Positions 11,511-26,136 of a DNA stretch of 64,000 nt are shown here, one piece after another. Each line of letters starts with the position of its first letter. Position 1 is the stretch's first letter. Below the pieces are notes generated by a model. That model did not search any database. It saw nothing but the letters and a program-made list of their open reading frames with translations, and had not been told where the DNA came from. The position numbers and the translations under genes are program-made. This DNA is from Diphasiastrum complanatum (lineage: Eukaryota; Streptophyta; Lycopodiopsida; Lycopodiales; Lycopodiaceae): contig CM055099.1 in NCBI GenBank assembly GCA_029204225.1, positions 56,110,386 to 56,174,385 of the forward strand, given 5' to 3'.

Positions 11511-11983
11511 TATAAATTGCATATTGGAACTGGCTGCCAAAACTTGTGTAGTCGGCTGCCATTCACCAGAGTATCAAATCGTTTTCCATCCAAGTGTTCT
11601 AAAACAACTGTTCCATAGTTCATTATTTATTTTGCTTTATATGGTCTTTCACCTATAAATTTCAGTTTCCCTTTAGATCAGCTTTGCCTTATACATTAGT
11701 GCTAGATCTCCTTCCTTCAGATCTTTTTTGTGTAATCGACGATCGTGCCATGCCTTGCGACGAGCTTTCTTTGTTGCTAATGCATGAACTATTATCAATA
11801 TGGTTTCACAAAGTTTTTATAAAGTCTCATGACGCATTTGTAAGGATTTTGCATCATCCAACCGTTCCGTTGCTGCTATGCGTAAGGTTGGCATCGAAAA
11901 TTTAATCGGCATAACTGTATCTTGACCATAGACAAGTGGAATGGTATTTGATTTGTACTACCTTTGTAAGCTATTTTGAATGC
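11511..11983. other. Untranslated-looking stretch between integrase and accessory ORF
   Basis: Plus-strand frames of 61 and 73 residues occur but have no recognisable content. The position fits the linker between pol and the accessory ORF of the minus-strand gypsy element. Confidence 0.5.
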
Positions 11984-13084
11984 TCATAATGCTGCATACA
12001 ATTTATGTTCCCAATCAGAATGACTTGCTTCCACCGTTTTTGTCATAATGTTGTAAAGAATCTTATTGGAAGATTCAGCTTGGCCATTACCCCTCGGATA
12101 ATACAGAGAACTAAACTGATGAATAATGAAAAAGTCTTCCAGTAGAAACTTTATTGTTTCTGTCACAAAGTGTGTTCTGCGATCACTTATGATCTCAATA
12201 GGACATCCAAAGCTAACAATAATGTGTTCATACAGGAACTTAGCCATAGATTTTGCATTTGCAACTCAAACTGCTTTTGCTTCAACCCACTTGGTCATGT
12301 AATTAGTTACAATGATAAAATATCTGGCTTGACACCCTCTTGCAGTAGAATGAATAGGACCAACATAGTCAAGGCCCCATTTCTTGAACGGTGCTTGCGA
12401 TAAAACCGGATGCAAAGGTTCATCTTTTTCTTCGTAGGAAGACGTGCTCGTTGACACAAACATCACATAAATAAATTAATTTTTTGTATCTTTATGAAGT
12501 GTACGCCACCAACATTTTGATTACAAAAGTTTGCGAACAGTGATATCTGTTGAACAATGTCCTCCACCCATTCCATCATGGGAAAACATGATTAGTTTAG
12601 GTACTTCATGCGGCAAAACACATCTTTGCAAAATATCATCCATTCCTTGGTGATATAATTGACCCGCAATCAATTGATAAGGTTGTGCCTTAAAAATCAA
12701 TTGCCTATTTTGTATTTTGTCAAGGAGTCATTTGGTTGGCCAAGCATCATATATTCAACAATATCGGATGCCCACTCAGGTACTGCTTCAACATAGAACA
12801 ACATAGCATAGTTCATCATCCACTTCAGTATTAACTGGTGCTGATTTGATCATGGATACATGGTCGGCTAGGTAATGTTGTTTACCTTTACAAACTACAA
12901 CTCAAAAATTAAATTTGGTCAATAAAGTAGCCATCTTGCAATGTATATCCCGTGGAAAAACTTCGCCATATACCTCACATGATTCAAAATAGATTTTAAG
13001 GAATTTGACAAAATTAGATAACCCATTATACTTTGGTATCTCTAACCGAGGTGACCTTCTAGCAATTACTGGTGGAATATCCAT
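11984..13084 (-). pseudogene. Ty3/gypsy RNase H tail and integrase remnant
   Basis: From 13084 downward: ATLLTKFNF and GKQHYLADH (end of RNase H and connection), a damaged H2C2 zinc-binding part (YHQGMDD, CVLPHEVPKL, SHDGMGGGH, KCWWRTLHKD), then the integrase core with the first catalytic Asp in GLDYVGPI, the second in IISDRRTHF and the Glu in NGQAESS. A stop at about 12902 and others break the frame. Gag, protease and most of RT are missing upstream, where a CACTA remnant begins at 13342. Together with 9153-11510 this is the 3' half of one minus-strand gypsy element. Confidence 0.75.
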
Positions 13085-13341
13085 TGTGAATCAATTCAAT
13101 TAGACAATGAAATTGGATCTAGATTTTTCAATCAAATCCTATCTTAGATCAAATTTGTAAAAAATTCTATCAACTTGACAATAATCAGGTTTTTGTTTTT
13201 GGAAAAAGATCTTTGATCAAGCGATCGACACTTCTAAACTCATGTCTTTTTTTTTTTTAAATCAAGTCAAGAATATAACAGAATGTCCCAAAAATTTGAT
13301 AGATGATCTGCCAAACCAAACGAGTCTAGCTCTACTGCTAC

Positions 13342-14936
13342 CTAGACATCTCCTATAGCTTCGTTACTAATAAGCTGATTTTCAATATCATCATTAGCTT
13401 GTGAAGCTTGCACATGATCCTCCAAAAATGTGTCAATGAGTCCATCATAATCTTGTTCAGGTTGATCAGTTGGCAGTGCCATGTCCCCCACAACATATCT
13501 ATCTTCAAAATTTCTTTTACATCGAGGAACGACTTGAATCACGTACCATCATATGGGATCTGAACGATCGAGATGAAAGACCACTTGTAATTGATCGATG
13601 TTACCATAAACATTGACTTATAATTAGTATCTATAGCTATGTTGCAATTGCTTGGGTACACACACAATATATATTTTTTGTAGTATACTGAAAATCAATG
13701 GATTGACAACAAAAGAGCATAGACATTTTGAAGACATAAAAGAAATGTACCTGCTCACATTTTTGAGGAAAAAAAAATACATCGATTTGGAGTCAATGAC
13801 AAAATAACCACTCTCATCTTTTCTGATAGTTGCATTGGGACCATTGCAAATGAATTTGAACCATTTGACATCAACTATGAAAAAGTTGAATCGCCTAAAT
13901 CCAACTTCAAGGATGTCATTGATTGTCCCACAATAATCAAGTTGAGAAGAGAGTAAATTGGTGTCACTGCGTCCTTGCTCAACTCTTTTGGGTAGAATTC
14001 GTCATGACTCCACAAATAGGTGTTTCTATTTTTGTCAATGTGCTCCATACGAAAGTGTCGTCCATGCGTCCACATTGCATTGTATTTTTTGTACTGAACG
14101 GGAAGGAACAAAATGTGATAGGGATATAAAAAATATGTAGAAAATCACACGTACAAATAGCTTAACATGTGAATGGCGTACATAGCTTACATGAAAATCG
14201 CACCCCCTTGCAAATTCTCACTCTCTCTCTATTACTTTCTCATTGTTTGCCAAGGCTTCCTAAGGGCATCGCGTAGCCAATCAATTGTCATGTCCTTGGG
14301 TAGAAGGGCGAGGTCAGGTGGGTATGTTGTCTTCTATGCCCTCTCCTGAAAGTGGCTCGAGCAATTTGTCTACGAGCCTTGGCCTCTTCATATTTCGAAA
14401 TCCACTTTTGTATTTCTTCGCTACTAAGAATGCAAAACTTATTCACCTTCTCCCTGAAGGACTCACTCATTCTTATGATTGCTCCTTTTCCTTGAGGAAC
14501 CACCCCAACAACATGCTCATGATTATCATTATCCCAAAGACGAGAAATAGAAGGATCGCTATATGAGCAAAGAACTTCATGATATAAACCATGGACTCTT
14601 GCACTAGGCATCTTTCTACCATGCTACCCTCAAGCCTTGCTCTTTGTCTTACGAAGCCTTTCAATGGTTTCATGAATCGTTCCAAGAAAAATATCCAACG
14701 GCTATGGATAGTGCCTATATTGATAATATGGATCAATATTAATGAGAGAACATTGTAACCACAATACTGATGGTCTAGGATGGACTAAGAATAGACAATT
14801 GACAAAAGTAGATGATGTACTTGCAATGGCTAGCTCATCTACCAAATGCAAAATGAGATGCATTTGAATGGTGAGAATGAATCTGGAAAAGTGCTTCTCG
14901 ATCACACACATTGCCTCGATGGAGCTTTGTCTTGCC
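13342..14936 (-). pseudogene. CACTA (En/Spm) transposase remnant, DUF4218-DUF4216 part
   Basis: Reading down from 14936: MHLILHLVDELAIAS and RWIFFLERFMKPLKGFVRQ, then RARLEGSMVER, which match the hallmark HLVDE...RWMYPFER...LKGYVRNRARPEGSI block of plant CACTA transposases. Then VNKFCILSSEEIQKWI (14288-14611) and VDVKWFKFICNG near 13880, followed by VVPRCKRNFEDRYVVGD (13342-13542), which look like the C-terminal DUF4216 segment. Frames shift several times. No N-terminal DDE part or CACTA termini were found, so it is a dead internal fragment. Confidence 0.7.
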
Positions 14937-16990
<2,054 letters not shown>

Positions 16991-17028
16991 TCATTCAAGT
17001 AGGATTGTTCTGAAGAATTGAAAAAAAT

Positions 17029-17741
17029 TGTCTATGTTAGATATAGGGGTCTTATGTTTTTTATATCAAGCATCTAGGTGTAGGATGTTGATAGGACCAA
17101 ATTTGGCATAGATGGCAAATTACCCATTTCCACTTGTAATGCCACTACATAGCCAAAATAGAGTAAGAGGCTAAACTCGTGCCAATTAGAGTGTAGACAA
17201 GTGTAATACTTTTGTTTGATGAAATTTAAGAGGTCCAATAGGATTAAGAGGTGGAACCTTGAGGGGTCCAATAGAATTTGAGGTTTGCTTGAAAATGGTC
17301 CAATAGAATTTAGAGGTGAATGGATCAATGGTCCAATAGGATTAAGAGGTGGCAAAAGTGTGGTCCAATCATAGTTAAGCATAGTGTAGCTCCTGGATCT
17401 ACTAGTATCATTTTACTTCCCATTTGGATTTAATTGATTTTGAGATTGAGTGGATTTTGAAAGTAATTGGTTTTATAGCTTTCTCTCTTTACCCGAGAGC
17501 TCATGATGATTTTCTCTCCCTACCTGAGGAGAGCAGCTTGTTTTTACTTAGATTATTTTTGGAACACTTCTTACACATGTGAGTGAGAGTTGGAAGTGAT
17601 TGAATGCATGTAGTAGTGTGTTTTTGCCATAGAATCAAAGATAGATCTTGAATCTCAATCTAGTCTTGATCTTGGTGCATCTACACACTTTAGGAGATCA
17701 CAAGTACATGTTGTGGACAGTCCACACATGTGAAATTAACA
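17029..17741 (+). mobile_element. Truncated solo LTR of the copia-2 family
   Basis: It aligns with the reverse complement of the LTRs at 57147-57954 and 61405-62220: shared gatataggggtct, the repeated gtccaatagaatttgagg phrases, the acccgagagct box, and the end cacatgtgaaattaaca. About the first 125 bp are missing. No internal element sequence adjoins it. It is in the opposite orientation to the complete element. Confidence 0.75.
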
Positions 17742-18075
17742 ATTGTTGTTGTTGAGGTTCACATTAATAGAGAGGGTAGATCCGCCAGCGTTCACAATAC
17801 TGTCCCAACTTGCTGACACATGCCCAGATGAGTTGCAAAATCCCCAATGTAAATACCACCCTATGTCTTCAATATCCAGTATACTTTCACTTTGCCACCC
17901 TACATTGCTCCGTCTATGGCACTACTCGGACAATGGGAGTGTCGAAGGTCATCAAAAAAAACTTCAATCTCTCATGGCTCTTTCCCTTGGATTTGCAGTT
18001 TACTTACCACATTCGCCTTCATGTACATGTTTGTCTATCAAATCTTCAATGTCTACATCAACAATCAAACAGTCA
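17742..18075. other. No recognisable gene
   Basis: Overlapping plus frames with no domain I can name. Confidence 0.4.
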
Positions 18076-18253
18076 TCCAGGGGCTTGGTATCCTTGCAAA
18101 AGTAACAGCTGCAAAACTCCCTACTACGTCGCCATCCAGGGGCTTGGTATCCTTGCAAAAGTAACAGCTGCAAATACTCCCTACTACGTCGCCATCCAGG
18201 GGCTTGGTATCCTTGCAAAAGTAATAGCTACAAATACTCCCTACTAAGGCGAC
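18076..18253 (+). repeat. Three tandem copies of a 59-60-bp unit
   Basis: Units start at 18076, 18135 and 18195 with tccaggggcttggtatcc. The first lacks one base relative to the others, and the third carries a few substitutions. There are no spacers between units. Confidence 0.9.
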
Positions 18254-19443
18254 TTTGTTGCTCTTATGGTCCAGGGAGACAACATGATATGGCTGCAGAT
18301 CGAGCTGACTCCAAACTCAAGAGCTCAGTCTAATGATGCCATATTATTTGAAGATGAATCATTTTGATGGAAGTCTAGCAGGAGCTCCTTTACCCTCCTT
18401 TACCGGTTGGGACGGTTGGAAGATCACATACCCAGATGAGTCGCAGACAATACCTTGCCATCCAATAACAAATGGATTACCACCTGCCTAGCTTTTATGG
18501 AGCTTACTTAGAAAAAGTTTCTTACAATATTATATATGAGTATCATATCAAAATCAAAGTTTACACAATTTTTCTTTTTAATAAATTAAAATTTCATGAT
18601 GTAGACTATTTATGATTAAAACTATGATATAACTTTTATGTGTATAATTTTTTTACATCAAATCTATGTTAACAAATCACTTATGTTATCTCATAGTAGC
18701 TTTTATAAGTTGCTTTTTATCAAGGTCAACAACTGACATGAGATTTAATCGGATGGGAATTGGAAAGACCTGGGGGTTAGGGATTGACATTTAGAGTTAG
18801 GGATTAGGGAAAACCTTGAACTAAACATCTAATGGTGGATTGTAAACATTAATCCTTATCATGTAAACATGGTTCTGTCGGATCATAAACTGGTCGGATA
18901 TGGTCGAATGCCCCTAAAACTTTGGACGGAAGGTGGCTACAAATTCGTGTGCTAGACACAAATCCACTGGACCAGTTGCCACTCGATTTTGATGTCATTT
19001 GCTTGAAAACGCCCTTCGTGTCGGAAGAAATGTCGTTAGGGCACAATGAATGGACTACTTTTTGGCATTCCCAAGAAGTGGTCCAGTGTCGCCGAACGGA
19101 GTTCATTTTGCCTAATGTTTGTTCCATATTGTGCTGTACATCGAGCCCTTCGTGTCGGAAGGGTGACAATGAGATAACTCCGTGGAACTTTTGCAGCGTA
19201 ATCTTCTTTTTAATCTGCTTAACGACCAGAAGCAAAAATCTCAAAAAAACTCAAAAAATCCCAAAGGTGTTGACCATCCTACGTAGACGAAGCTTGTTCA
19301 TTAAGGGGGCGTAAATTTGCAGATAATGAAGATTCTTGATAGTCTTAATGAGAGTATGACTATGCTTATAAGTGATTCATGTCAATAAATTGTATACATG
19401 TGAGAGTGGAACATTGGAATAGAATGAGTCCAACAATTTATTT
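18254..19443. other. No gene supported
   Basis: Two overlapping frames of about 130 codons occur on opposite strands at 18849-19314, with neither showing a domain. The rest is AT-rich. Confidence 0.45.
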
Positions 19444-20885
19444 TTGGATATCAACAAAGTTGTGGCATACATGATTAAATATCACAAAATATTTGAAAGA
19501 GAAGTCCATGGAAAATTGATGTTGGTTAATAAACTTGATGAGTCTAAAATTGTTACGGGGCAAAAATTAGAACGGGTAAGTATCACCTTTATGAACAGAG
19601 CATTGAAAAATACTGAAAATGTTGAAGAGGATCTATCATTTAGTGTTCAATTAGAGAATGAAATCTGGTGGTTAGCATTTAAGATATATATTTCAATTTT
19701 ACTTATTATTGTATTTTATCACCTAAGTTTGCTAATGTCAATGTTCGTAACTTTGTATATGTTTGTTACTTTTGAGGTTTTAAAAGAAGACCATTATTGA
19801 AGAGCACATAGGTGGAAACAAACTATGTGTGCCAAACTATGGCACGTTTCAAATTTTGTTGCATCTTGTAGGTGATTTAAAGACACTGAAATGTATGTAT
19901 AATGTTTTGCATGGGGCAAATACTAGACACCCTTGTTTGTATTGTATAAAGAATTATAAAGACTTGAATGTGACAAGATCAAGAGTTGGTCCAACAAGAG
20001 ATCGAGAGGATCCAAACCTTAGACCTATCCTGACAATTCCATTGATCAATGTTCACATATGCACATTGCATGCTGAGGTATGAATTATGAAAAATTGATT
20101 TACAATCATATTTTGTATGTTAGGAATACCAAACATGAATCGGCCTCTAGTGCAAGTACTTTCAAAAGCAGGTCTGCGAAAGGGGAATGTAAAAATAGAA
20201 AAAAGTGAAAAACTATCAAGTAAATCAGGGACCGTTCCAAATAAGCCATCTATTGGAGGTGCAAAAGCTAGAAGGTTTTTGTCCAATCACACTAGAAATC
20301 CTTCTACCGTGACATACAATGTTTGGAAAGATATTGTTGCAACATCAAATGACTTTGAAGATAGGGGCAACACAAGATTAAAAAAAACCGCAGTATGGCA
20401 AAATCTCAACGATTTGATCGGCATATTGTGAAAAGAAAAGAGATCTGAAATCAACATTGCAAATCTACAAAATATTGCGAGATATTTGTCAAATCGGTAG
20501 TAAAATGTTGGGGAAAGGATCATGTTACCCACTATATAATAATTCAATATTTTTTTTTGTGAAAAATCATACAACATCAAAAACATCATATATTTGATTT
20601 CTAATATATGAATTTTATTGGTTGCATCATATTCTATTACATCACACCACATTTTTTGCAAAAGAATATGGAAGTATGAGCATATGGTCTTCTCAAGGTA
20701 TGGAGAAATCGCATTGGCAAGCAAGAGGAGCTTTTCATCACGAGCAACCAACCACGGAGGATATAATTCAAAGAGATGCTATTTATATCAATTATTTTAA
20801 TGGTTCTACAGAAGAGCATAGTTTGGATATGAAATCAAATATTCAACGAATCTCATTTCATTCAAAAAGGCATTTCAACATGTGA
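19444..20885 (+). pseudogene. Transposase-like gene remnant (GDLKxLKCMY / SSQGMEKSH family)
   Basis: In order: a frame from 19444 (MIKYHKIFEREVHG); 19800-20083 with VGDLKTLKCMYNVL, RHPCLYC, a basic stretch, IPLINVHICTLHAEV; 20117-20431 with KPSIGGAKARRFL and TAVWQNL; and 20622-20885 with FFAKEYGSMSIWSSQGMEK and SHWQARGAFH. I recall the same order of motifs (a GDxKxL block, a C-x2-C pair, IPLxxVxxxxLH, then a late SxQGxEKSH block) in uncharacterised transposase-like proteins of animals. The segments are separated by AT-rich gaps that may be introns, but I could not build a clean splice chain, so it is called a remnant. No terminal repeats were found. Confidence 0.45.
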
Positions 20886-21544
20886 GGAGAAACAGTTCAA
20901 CTTCATCATCGTTATAGAAAAACAAATCTTGTACAATTAAAACTTTACATCTGCTCATTTCTATCAAAGGTCAGTTGAGCAGTATGGTCATAAAGAAATT
21001 GTCTCCTCTCATATGGATCCAGATGCTCAATCGGTCTTCTTTTGCTCAGCTCTATGTAACTTGTGTACACTGCTAAAACATATGATCTTTTGGGTAAATT
21101 TTTAGAAACATAACCCAATAATTTTATAGCTATATCCCTCTTGACAAAAATGATTTTGTATATTGTTGGGATATCTATGTCCCATTACAAGAGTTCCCGA
21201 GTACAAAAGGGCCTTTTCAGAACATACTTTTATTTTTTTTACTCTAATTTTTCCTTCCACTCGGACCAATCAAAAGACCCAAAAATGAAATCCACGTAAC
21301 GTAGCTCATCAGGACTAGCAAATTGATTTTGAATTTTTGAATTTTTTAAATTGCCACCGGGTAGCTCTTATGCATATGATTGGTTGACAATGCTACCCTG
21401 AATCAATTTCTTCAAGTTAAACTACTTATTCGGAATGGCTACAAACTAGACTATAGTTACAAACTAGTTTATAATAGTAACCACATTGGTTGGATATTAT
21501 GATCATAGTAATCTTGCATAGTTACAATTTGTAGAAAAGTTTGA

Positions 21545-21788
<244 letters not shown>

Positions 21789-21790
21789 AA

Positions 21791-23188
21791 CATGGCATCA
21801 AGGAGACCCAGATTCACAATAGATTTTGTCATTTTTCACAATGAGAAAGACAAAGCAAGAAATTGGATACCAAAACAATGTGTCAAAACACATAGGTATT
21901 AATGCATCCATCAGCAAAAGGAGCATTTAGAAAGAGAAAACGATCCATATTATCTTTCAGGTCCTATCGGAAAGCTAGGATTCTTGACTTTAGAGCATCG
22001 CCAAGTGGACAATCCATTTCAAAGGTGTTAGTTCAACATGTTTATATGCATTCTGAGTTGAGTATTCCATCCATAAGGCCAAATGATCATAAAAAATACA
22101 ATTATAAGTATCATTGCGGTTTTATTTTTAGGCAACTAGATTCAACTCTATTCTTTTATGCATATTTACTTTTATTTAGTAGACTGAATTTGGATATCTA
22201 TTTGGAAACTCATATCTATTCTATCATGCAGATTTATATCCATCAAATATAAAGGAATGGGAGCCCACACAATCACTTGTAGGTATATTGGATGTCATAC
22301 ATTCAGATATAGTAAAATTGCAGTACAAAGGCCAATCTTCAAAACAACTTGTCGATAGTGGAATCTATTTTTATGAATCACTTTACATTCCAGATATGCA
22401 TGGAAGATTTGGGAATCTTGAGGCCCTTCCACATCCAAGCTTGAATAGTGAAGAATGGATTACTCTTGACAACATTATTTCAGAATCATTTCGATACAAG
22501 CTCTTTAATGATGTAAAGAATTTTATGAAAATAAGTACTGAGTCCAAAAATGTTCGATTAAGTTGGTTTATTTCTTTGAATGTATTTGTTGATTTTTTTT
22601 CGATTGCAAATGTGCATTAAACATCGACATTATTTGTTTGTAAGGATTTGTTAGATGATACATTGTCAAAACTTATGGACAAAGGTTGGGACCATAAATC
22701 AAACGGAGAAATAGATTGCCAAATAAAGAAAGACCCCATTTGCTTTTGATATCAAATTGAAAGACAAACGTTGATCCTTAATTTTAACTATCAAAGATGG
22801 AAAAAGAGTGGTACAACATGGATACGATTAGATCAAGACATGGAACAAGATGGACACAGTAATAGAAAGCAAATTGACATTACATACAATGACGAACTCA
22901 TTACTACTATTGATGTTGAATAAGACTGGAGCCTTCACTATATCCGAACAAATCTTGTCTTATTACCATACGAGCTTCCTAAATACTTTAGGTTTATTGT
23001 TCATGAGAAACTGGTAAGTTTTTTAATATTTAATTTTATTTGATGCAATAATCTGTTAGCAATAAAAAGTTATGTTTTATGTAGTATTTAATAAAACATT
23101 TTTGCTTTTGTAGATATGGAAAAGACAAGAACAATTTACAAAATGCAAAGATCTAGGTATGATGATCAAGGTGATAGAAGAGCCATGA
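21791..23188 (+). pseudogene. Uncharacterised multi-exon gene, probably decayed
   Basis: Open segments: MASRRPRFTIDFVIFH at 21791; a frame near 22288-22560 (SGIYFYESLYIPDMHGRFGN); and 22750-23013 (GTTWIRLDQDMEQDGHSN, then PYELPKYFRFIVHEKL). The last ends at a good donor (ctg|gtaagt, 23014) and resumes after ttttgtag at 23114 with IWKRQEQFTKCKDLGMMIK, ending at TGA 23186-23188. That splice is in frame. A TAA near 22921 breaks the frame. I do not recognise the protein. It lies between a transposase-like gene and a Ulp1-like gene and may belong to the same element. Confidence 0.4.
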
Positions 23189-23301
23189 TATGCAAAAGCA
23201 TGCACACGAGATTGTAAAAATAAATGTATTGTGTTAAAGTTTTTTATATCAATAAAAATGAGCCCCGAACATTGGGCTTTTTTACAAACTATGCTTCATT
23301 C

Positions 23302-24134
23302 TCAAAATTTGACCATTTTTTCTTGTGGCCGTGCTAACTTCATCTCTTTCTTTAGTCTGTGCTCCATCGGCTTGATCTCTCCTTTAACAATAAATATCTT
23401 ATCATAAAATGCCACACCTTTGTGATCCATAATAGCGACATCAAGAGAAAGGGCTCCTAATTTTGACCTTGCTTCTAAATCAGCCTTATTATTTCTAGAA
23501 TCACATATTACTGCCTTTGTAAGAATGAGTTTGATTAAATCTTGTCTGAATCTATACACATCATTACATGTGTACACACCAAGCGAAAACTGCAAACACG
23601 CACAAAATTGAGTTGAGAAATACAGATGCGTTCATAATGAAAAATACATAAAGTTAAAAACAAGGAGGATCATCATGCTCACTTGCTCGATATCAACCGT
23701 GTCTTGTTGAAAATTATGCCACTCAAAAAATATCTTTGCATTATAGAGCGTAAACCACCCGCAACTAAATACATCTTGTTGTTGGAGAGTCTGTAAATCA
23801 AAAACAAATATAAGGTTTACAAAAAGACCAGTGACGATGAAAACTTCTTTTCTTGAATCTTGACTAATGGCATATTGTAGCAGTAACACCAACCCACCAT
23901 CAATTATAAGATATGTTACATATTCTCTTTTCTTCTTAAGAATGTTACAATCACAATCAGTAATATGTAATCAATCTCTGAAATAGTTAGAGAAAAGTAA
24001 CCATTAAGACCATCAATTTTCTTACTAATAATTTTTTTGTATTCATTATAGTAATTGGATTCAATTTTTTTTTGAATAGGATCATACGGAGTGCGTACTA
24101 GAATATTCATTTTATTTACGGTATTCTCAAGCAT
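23302..24134 (-). pseudogene. Ulp1/SENP-like (C48) cysteine peptidase fragment
   Basis: The minus-strand frame 23892-23683 reads LVLLLQYAISQDSRKEVF, then LQQQDVFSCGWFTLYNAKIF. The Q-x2-D-x2-SCG core followed by an aliphatic/aromatic helix is the catalytic Gln/Cys region of Ulp1 (SUMO protease) domains. A GT-AG intron (23682-23590, 93 bp) joins it in frame to FSLGVYTCNDVYRFRQDLIK, matching the post-Cys helix and RQDL segment of the family, and the frame ends at 23302. The catalytic His (normally HW) is not seen; the matching position reads DGGLV. Upstream frames to 24134 may be an earlier part. Ulp1-like domains are often carried by plant DNA transposons, which fits the neighbours. Confidence 0.55.
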
Positions 24135-24309
24135 TTGTGATACATCATGATTAGAAATTAGTGAAAATACAATATCGACAATTTTTTTTCAAACCTCTTC
24201 TAAAATGTGTTCCTCTTATAGTTGTAGGTTCTTAAAGGCTACTAATCTAAAGAGCTAATACTTTTTTAAAGTGATGTAAAAAAACTTGTAAGGGCATTAG
24301 GCTTAGAAG

Positions 24310-24540
24310 CTACAACTGCCTCAATGCAACCTTCAACCTTTAGCCTTCAGCAGCCTAGAGCCTTCAGCGACCCAGAGGCCCTTCAGCGACCGCTTCAACC
24401 TTCAGCCTTCGCAAAGGCCCCCACCATGAACAGACGGCCTCTACACTCCACGAGACATGGGGAGATGAATCGATGCCGCCTAGGTCCTTCAGCAACCTCT
24501 TCAGCCTTCAGCCTCCTCCTCCTCCTCTCTCTCCAAGGCT
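24310..24540 (+). repeat. Degenerate ccttcagc-type short repeat
   Basis: Phrases such as accttcagccttcagc, gcccttcagcgacc and cttcaaccttcagccttc recur irregularly. It opens a 73-codon Pro/Ala/Gln-rich frame with no domain. Confidence 0.6.
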
Positions 24541-25239
24541 CTTGAAAATTGTTATTGAAGTGTTAAAACTAGGACTGATGGGTTTTTTTAGCCCAACTTT
24601 AAAACAAATCTACAAATTTTAAAAGTAGTAAGTTTTTTAGTAGGTTAAAAACATGATTTTTCACAAGTACATGATACAAGTTACAACAATTCGTGTTTCA
24701 TAATTCTGACCTTCTAGAGACTCAAAACAAATCTTCAACCATAGATTCTATGCAGATTCTACAGTGACGCTTGTGGTGGTCTTGTCTTCTACTGTCAATG
24801 CAAGCTTGCAGCAGCTGGTAGAAATAAAATAAAAGTAAATTCAAGCACCTACTTGGTCTCATTGATCCTTAATTAAGAAGTAGGCAGTGAACTATATTCA
24901 GCCCGAAGGGAGTGTAATGTGTGAGAGGTCGACTCGGCAACTGCATCTGGGTCTTGGAATATGAAAACAAATCTCGAACCATCCTAGTCATTGGCACAAG
25001 CTACGCAGCTCGCAGCTTCCAGGTGTGATAATATAGTGAACAGACACTATGGCGAAATAGTCCTCTAAATGGAAACTAATCTTGAAAAAAAAGAAAAGGG
25101 AAATAGTTATATAACAGAGTACGCAATGGACAGAGATAAACTTCAATGAAGCATCCTCTCCAGCTTTGGGTCAACCAGATTGAACTGATGCCGTAGACTG
25201 TTGAAAATACTTGTTGAGATTTGCATGCACATGGATGGG

Positions 25240-25326
25240 CGGTTCCCTGTTCACTCAGCACATTGCCTCCAGAAGTGGGGAGGGACTCTTTTTCACCACT
25301 ACACTTGGCAATTCGGGTATAAAAGA
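25240..25326 (+). promoter_or_regulatory. Core promoter of Bet v 1-like gene B
   Basis: TATA box tataaaa at 25318-25324 in the conserved ggcaattcgggtataaaagag block. The W-box core of gene A is changed here (ttcact near 25249). The leader lacks the 107-bp block of gene A. Confidence 0.6.
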
Positions 25327-25522
25327 GAGCGATTTCCTTCATGTTGTCCACAGCATTTCTGTGGTTACGACCTCGTTCAGAGATTATACCGCCGCGGTTC
25401 GTGTCGTGTATTTTCGTTGCAAAGTAAATAGGCCAGAACTGACGTTCTCTTTGTTTGTGCAATGCAAATTCTCCGTGCTACTTAAGCTCTTTTGAATTTC
25501 GTGTGGAAGATATATAATTCAA

Positions 25523-26136
25523 ATGGCTACCGGTAAAGATTCAACCCGGATCGAACTTCAGGTGCCCTTGAAGCGAGTGTGGGCGGCATTTAGGGATCCA
25601 AACCTCCTCACAAATGCACTTCCTGGATTTATCGAATCCGTCGAAATTCTGGAAGGAGATGGCGCATCTGCTGGCAGCATCAGGAAACTGAATCTCAGTG
25701 CTGGTATAGCTCCGCATGAACAAACTGTTTACTGATTCAAAGATCAATGTTGTTTCTGGATGCAGCATATAGTTAAGGAGACTGCTTGTTACTAGAAAAC
25801 CTAGTTGCACACTCCTAACCGCAGAGTTCTTCTGGATGCATTGCAGTCGTAACCCATAGCAGGTACTTGAAGGAGAAAATTGTCACAGCTGACTCTGAAA
25901 CCCACACCTTCGTTACTGTGGTTTTGGAGGGTGGGTCCATCGGCATCGATTTCAGCTCTACTGAAGCTGTCTTCAAATTCTCAGAAGGTCCAGGCGACAG
26001 CACAATCTTGGACTGGGAATTCGAGTATGTGGCTATGGTAGCAGATCCACCAGTGACACACGCAAAAGAGGGAGCTACTCGCACATTGAAAGCTATTGAG
26101 CAATATCTTATTTCTAACAATCAGCTGTATGCTTGA
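25523..26136 (+). CDS. Bet v 1/PR-10-like ligand-binding protein, copy B (2 exons)
   Basis: Exon 1 is 25523-25703 and exon 2 is 25847-26136, with a 143-bp GT-AG intron splitting codon 61 in phase 1 exactly as in copy A. The product is 156 residues with the same glycine-rich loop (GDGASAG, 45-51). Differences from A/C: T59S, P63T, Y-to-F and K-to-E in the strand reading GIDFSSTEAVFKF, I-to-M in YVAMVADPP, and A-to-T in PVTHAKE. The frame is intact although flanks and intron have diverged heavily, which argues for selection on the protein. Exon 1 differs from A at only about two sites, so gene conversion is also possible. The ligand is unknown. It is convergent with copy C. Confidence 0.87.

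Noticed and set aside
11473-12403. Plus-strand frames over the gypsy remnant
   Set aside because: They are shadows of the minus-strand element.
18076-18253. CRISPR-like array
   Set aside because: Three head-to-tail copies with no spacers in a plant genome; an ordinary tandem repeat.
18849-19314. Opposed 130-codon frames as genes
   Set aside because: They overlap each other and neither shows a domain or splice structure.
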